NCBI GenBank assembly: GCA_026785865.1
Contig: JAJAZG010000107.1
Coordinates: forward strand, 1-7,982
Direction of reading: 5' to 3'
Source: Pseudanabaena sp. CAN_BIN31
Lineage (GTDB): Bacteria; Cyanobacteriota; Cyanobacteriia; Pseudanabaenales; Pseudanabaenaceae
DNA: 7,982 bases
Shown here: piece by piece, positions 6,659 to 7,982 of the stretch
Layout of the letters: every line of letters starts with the position of its first letter
Numbering within the stretch: the first letter of the stretch is position 1
Made by a program: the position numbers and the translations under genes
Notes under the pieces: model-generated
What the model was told of the DNA's origin: nothing
What the model saw: the letters and a program-made list of their open reading frames with translations, nothing else
The model's database searches: none

Positions 6659-6916
6659 ATGACATCAAGCTTATTGTATGATGCAGATTTTCTAGGTTGG
6701 AATATAGATTTTCTAGGTTGGAATATAGAACAGTCTGAGTCCTTACGCTTAGAAAAATTGGATAGTTTGAATTTAGATAATTTGGTGGAAGAGATTGAGT
6801 CTTTGAGTAAGCAGAAGCAGTAAGAGTTAGAAAATAGTCTCGCAATTCTATGCGATCGCCTCAGCAATCATTTTCGTAAGTTTGTAGTTAGGCATAAGCT
6901 TCTTTTAGTTTCTTAG
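6659..6916 (+). pseudogene. Decayed DUF29-family gene
   Basis: From the ATG at 6659 the frame gives MTSSLLYDADFLGWN at the start and LDNLVEEIESLSKQKQ before a TAA (6821-6823). After that stop the same frame continues ELENSLAILCDRLSNHFRKF until TAG at 6914-6916. The pattern Y-x-x-DF-x-W, then L-x-x-LDxxNLxEEIESL, is that of DUF29 proteins, common in cyanobacteria and of unknown function; members are usually near 140-150 residues, so the C-terminal half is missing. A 21-bp direct duplication repeats DFLGWNI at residues 10-16 and 17-23 (about). Premature stop, duplication and truncation together indicate a pseudogene. Alternatively the first 54 codons could still be translated as a short peptide. 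No ribosome binding site is evident. Confidence 0.72.
6686..6727 (+). repeat. 21-bp tandem duplication inside the DUF29 remnant
   Basis: The 21 bases at 6686-6706 (starting GATTTTCTAGG) are repeated exactly at 6707-6727. The exact identity of the two copies suggests a recent slippage or duplication event. It keeps the reading frame and adds seven codons. Confidence 0.95.
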
Positions 6917-7117
6917 CGATCGCTACATCATTACGAATTATGTCGTAATCAAACACTCATACATCAAATCAAACAGTAGTTGCTCAGAATAAGTATGTAA
7001 GCAAAAGAAACCTCAAAACCCAAAAAAAGCTGTAGCGCTCGCTGCGCGAGCGCTACAGCTTTTTGGATTTGATTATGCTTACCTACCAATTAAAGCAACC
7101 AAAAATAATTATTTTTT
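6917..7117. other. Gene-free spacer upstream of the dehydratase gene
   Basis: No coding frame is supported in these 201 bp. It holds a small dyad ATTACGA / TCGTAAT (6930-6936 and 6943-6949), two copies of AATCAAACA starting at 6947 and 6967, and the MITE-like element at 6993-7086. The last 30 bp before the next ATG are very AT-rich, with no Shine-Dalgarno. The dehydratase promoter must lie here or inside the repeat, but I cannot assign boxes. Confidence 0.55.
6993..7086. mobile_element. MITE-like element with 11-bp terminal inverted repeats and central hairpin (copy E2)
   Basis: The ends GTATGTAAGCA (6993-7003) and TGCTTACCTAC (7076-7086) are inverted repeats matching at 10 of 11 positions. 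Between them is a hairpin with 19-bp arms (7024-7042 and 7046-7064) and a 3-nt loop, AAAAAGCTGTAGCGCTCG on its left side. The central 31 nt and the right flank resemble the terminator hairpin at 3937-3996. No ORF is inside. A target-site duplication is not evident. It may be a small non-autonomous element or a palindromic repeat family; on the plus strand its stem is followed by TTTTT, so it could also stop transcription coming from 6659. Confidence 0.65.
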
Positions 7118-7399
7118 ATGCCTAAAGCCAAGATGACTGACAAAGAAATTGCAGCAGAGATCTCGCAACTATCTGATTGGAAAGTAGTTGAAGCGAAATT
7201 GCATAGAGAATTCAAGTTCTCAAATTTTGTCGAAGCTTTCGCCTTCATAACCAAAGTGGCGATCGTTGCTGAGAAGATGGATCACCATCCTGAGCTTTTT
7301 AACGTCTACAGTCGTGTAGTTATCGATCTAACTACCCATGACGCGGGTGGAATCAGCGCTCTCGATATAGAGTTAGCTAAAAAGATTAATAAACTTTAG
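7118..7399 (+). CDS. Pterin-4a-carbinolamine dehydratase (PCD/DCoH family)
   Basis: 93 residues, close to the usual size. The enzyme dehydrates 4a-hydroxytetrahydrobiopterin to quinonoid dihydropterin (PhhB in bacteria with phenylalanine hydroxylase). Seen: LHREFKFSNFVEAFAFITKVAIVAEKM (28-54), the signature MDHHPELFNVY with catalytic H56 and H57, then LTTHD with H74, and D83 in the C-terminal helix; these match the active-site histidines and aspartate of the family. No aromatic amino acid hydroxylase lies nearby, so its physiological role in this organism, possibly in general pterin or molybdopterin metabolism, is open. The ATG at 7118 is preceded by a T-rich run without a Shine-Dalgarno; M6 (7133) is an alternative start. 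A MITE-like repeat ends 31 bp upstream, and a hairpin follows 13 bp after the stop. Confidence 0.94.
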   Translation: MPKAKMTDKEIAAEISQLSDWKVVEAKLHREFKFSNFVEAFAFITKVAIVAEKMDHHPELFNVYSRVVIDLTTHDAGGISALDIELAKKINKL

Positions 7400-7412
7400 T
7401 TATTTTGTACTT

Positions 7413-7447
7413 CTTGCTCTAATTGCGTCAAAAAGGCAATGAGCAAG
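7413..7447 (+). terminator. Probable terminator hairpin after the dehydratase gene
   Basis: CTTGCTC (7413-7419) pairs with GAGCAAG (7441-7447), and ATTGC (7422-7426) with GCAAT (7436-7440), giving a 12-bp stem with a two-base bulge and a 9-nt loop. It sits 13 bp after the stop codon. Only TTGTCTT follows, so it may be a weak terminator or a stabilising 3' hairpin. Confidence 0.5.
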
Positions 7448-7500
7448 TTGTCTTCCATAAAAAGCGAGCAGTCTACAAATTAATATCTATAAATAAGATA

Positions 7501-7803
7501 ATGAAAAATAATACTCAACATAAATTCGAGTTGAATGGAACTATCGTGGGTAAGATGCGTAGAGGCTCTGAATTCCCTCAGTCTCCAGACCATCCTGATC
7601 CAATTGGAGCGCTAACCACAGATATGTCTTTTGAAGCCATCGTGATAGAAAATGCGGAAAAAGTAGTTTTTAGAATTACTGAGGTGAACGATCACGGAAA
7701 TGATCAAATTGACGAACTTCGAGAGAGAGGTACACAAGCCATTACCGTTGGTCAAATTTTTTCGGTTGATGAATTGGCTGGCTGGGATATTACAGCCTGT
7801 TGA
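7501..7803 (+). CDS. Hypothetical protein, 100 residues, unrecognised
   Basis: I do not recognise this protein. From the ATG at 7501 it is 100 residues, soluble, with no signal peptide or membrane span. The first half is polar and rich in proline near 26-35 (PQSPDHPDP). The middle, MSFEAIVIENAEKVVFRITEV (42-62), alternates hydrophobic residues as in beta strands. An acidic helix-like part (66-77) and a C-terminus ending AGWDITAC follow. The TTG at 7423 would open a longer frame but lies in the upstream hairpin and is a poor start. No clear Shine-Dalgarno precedes 7501. Codon use looks ordinary, and frame length with a sensible composition supports a real gene. It is 101 bp after the dehydratase gene and followed 17 bp later by structured DNA. 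The C-terminal cysteine is the only Cys. Confidence 0.62.
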   Translation: MKNNTQHKFELNGTIVGKMRRGSEFPQSPDHPDPIGALTTDMSFEAIVIENAEKVVFRITEVNDHGNDQIDELRERGTQAITVGQIFSVDELAGWDITAC

Positions 7804-7820
7804 GAGTTTTAGCTTAACAA

Positions 7821-7909
7821 GCGGGAAGCCCCGCGCTCTAACCGTTTACAAGGGTGAGCGACGGGATGAAAGCGAGTCCATTGAGGGGTTCGATGCCCCG
7901 AAAATGGAC
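7821..7909 (+). ncRNA. Candidate structured RNA or transposon-end remnant with two hairpins
   Basis: The first hairpin pairs CCCGCGCTC (7830-7838) with GAGCGaCGGG (7856-7865), nine pairs with one bulged A; an alternative small stem GCGGG/CCCGC (7821-7825 and 7830-7834) competes with it. The second pairs GTCCATT (7876-7882) with AATGGAC (7903-7909) and GGGG (7885-7888) with CCCC (7896-7899), loop TTCGATG, with a GA/GAA internal loop between. The GGGAAGCCCCGCGC start recalls hairpins found at the 3' end of tnpB genes in IS200/IS605 elements (omega-RNA region), but no tnpB is in the window. Direction and transcription are unproven. Confidence 0.4.
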
Positions 7910-7982
7910 AATTATCTTAACTTTAACTACAAAAACCTATACAGGGTATAAGTTTCATGCTATAACTAATCTTGGATATGTG
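7910..7982. other. AT-rich tail with no assignable gene
   Basis: The last 73 bp show no supported coding start on the plus strand. On the minus strand a frame enters from the right edge and stops after about 19 codons, too short to identify. Nothing else is recognisable. Confidence 0.4.

Noticed and set aside
6640..6867. Minus-strand open frames opposite the DUF29 remnant
   Set aside because: They are antisense shadows; the plus-strand frame matches a known family.
7423..7500. TTG start extending the 100-residue protein by 26 codons
   Set aside because: The TTG lies inside the hairpin after the dehydratase gene and the added residues look like random basic sequence.
7501..7803. RiPP precursor with core after VDELAG
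   Set aside because: The 90-residue leader looks like a folded beta-rich protein, the putative core is only a few residues, and no modification enzyme is nearby.
7883..7901. tRNA T-arm look-alike (GGGG TTCGATG CCCC)
   Set aside because: The flanking seven bases on each side pair with each other directly, leaving no acceptor, D or anticodon arm, so it is not a tRNA.
7700..7951. 83-codon plus-strand open frame overlapping the 100-residue gene
   Set aside because: It overlaps the better frame and then translates the hairpin region; no start signal or recognisable protein.
7840..7982. Possible group II intron end
   Set aside because: The GAAA near 7868 and TATGTG at the edge are suggestive, but there is no domain V consensus and no reverse transcriptase.

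Overview
The window looks like a piece of a cyanobacterial chromosome. Three things point there. A complete photosystem II psbI gene is present. A biliverdin-type phytochrome lies beside it. The HIP1 octamer GCGATCGC occurs about 20 times in 8 kb, which is far above chance and typical of many cyanobacteria. The AT-rich spacers are full of palindromic repeats, which suggests a repeat-laden filamentous lineage, perhaps Pseudanabaena-like. That last point is a guess.

Layout: the 5' 510 codons of a phytochrome (minus strand, photosensory PAS-GAF-PHY module, output domain beyond position 1) occupy 1-1531. A 494-bp divergent spacer follows and holds two tandem hairpin repeats (1686-1749 and 1792-1858). 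On the plus strand come psbI (2026-2142) and an ABC half-exporter (2142-3935) that overlap by one base. They are closed by a strong 25-bp-stem terminator hairpin, after which a membrane-anchored nuclease-fold protein with a degraded active site is encoded (4011-4616). Convergent to it is an Rpn/PD-(D/E)XK-type nuclease gene (minus, 4664-5518). A perfect 42-bp palindrome centred on a HIP1 site lies between that gene and miaA (plus, 5643-6581). Downstream are a decayed DUF29 gene (6659-6916), a MITE-like element carrying a second copy of the terminator-type hairpin (6993-7086), a pterin-4a-carbinolamine dehydratase gene (7118-7399), an unrecognised 100-residue protein (7501-7803) and a 3' tail with two stable hairpins that may be a structured RNA or a transposon-end remnant (7821-7909).

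The genes do not form one pathway. The only clear operon is psbI plus the ABC exporter. The others are housekeeping genes (tRNA modification, pterin metabolism), a light sensor and accessory genes, separated by repeats. I see no defence island, biosynthetic cluster or obvious new system. The best candidates for novelty are non-coding: two related hairpins with compensatory base changes (3937-3996 and 7024-7064), the HIP1-centred palindrome, and the structured tail after 7821. Among proteins, the SNase-like protein lacking its acidic metal ligands is the most interesting.
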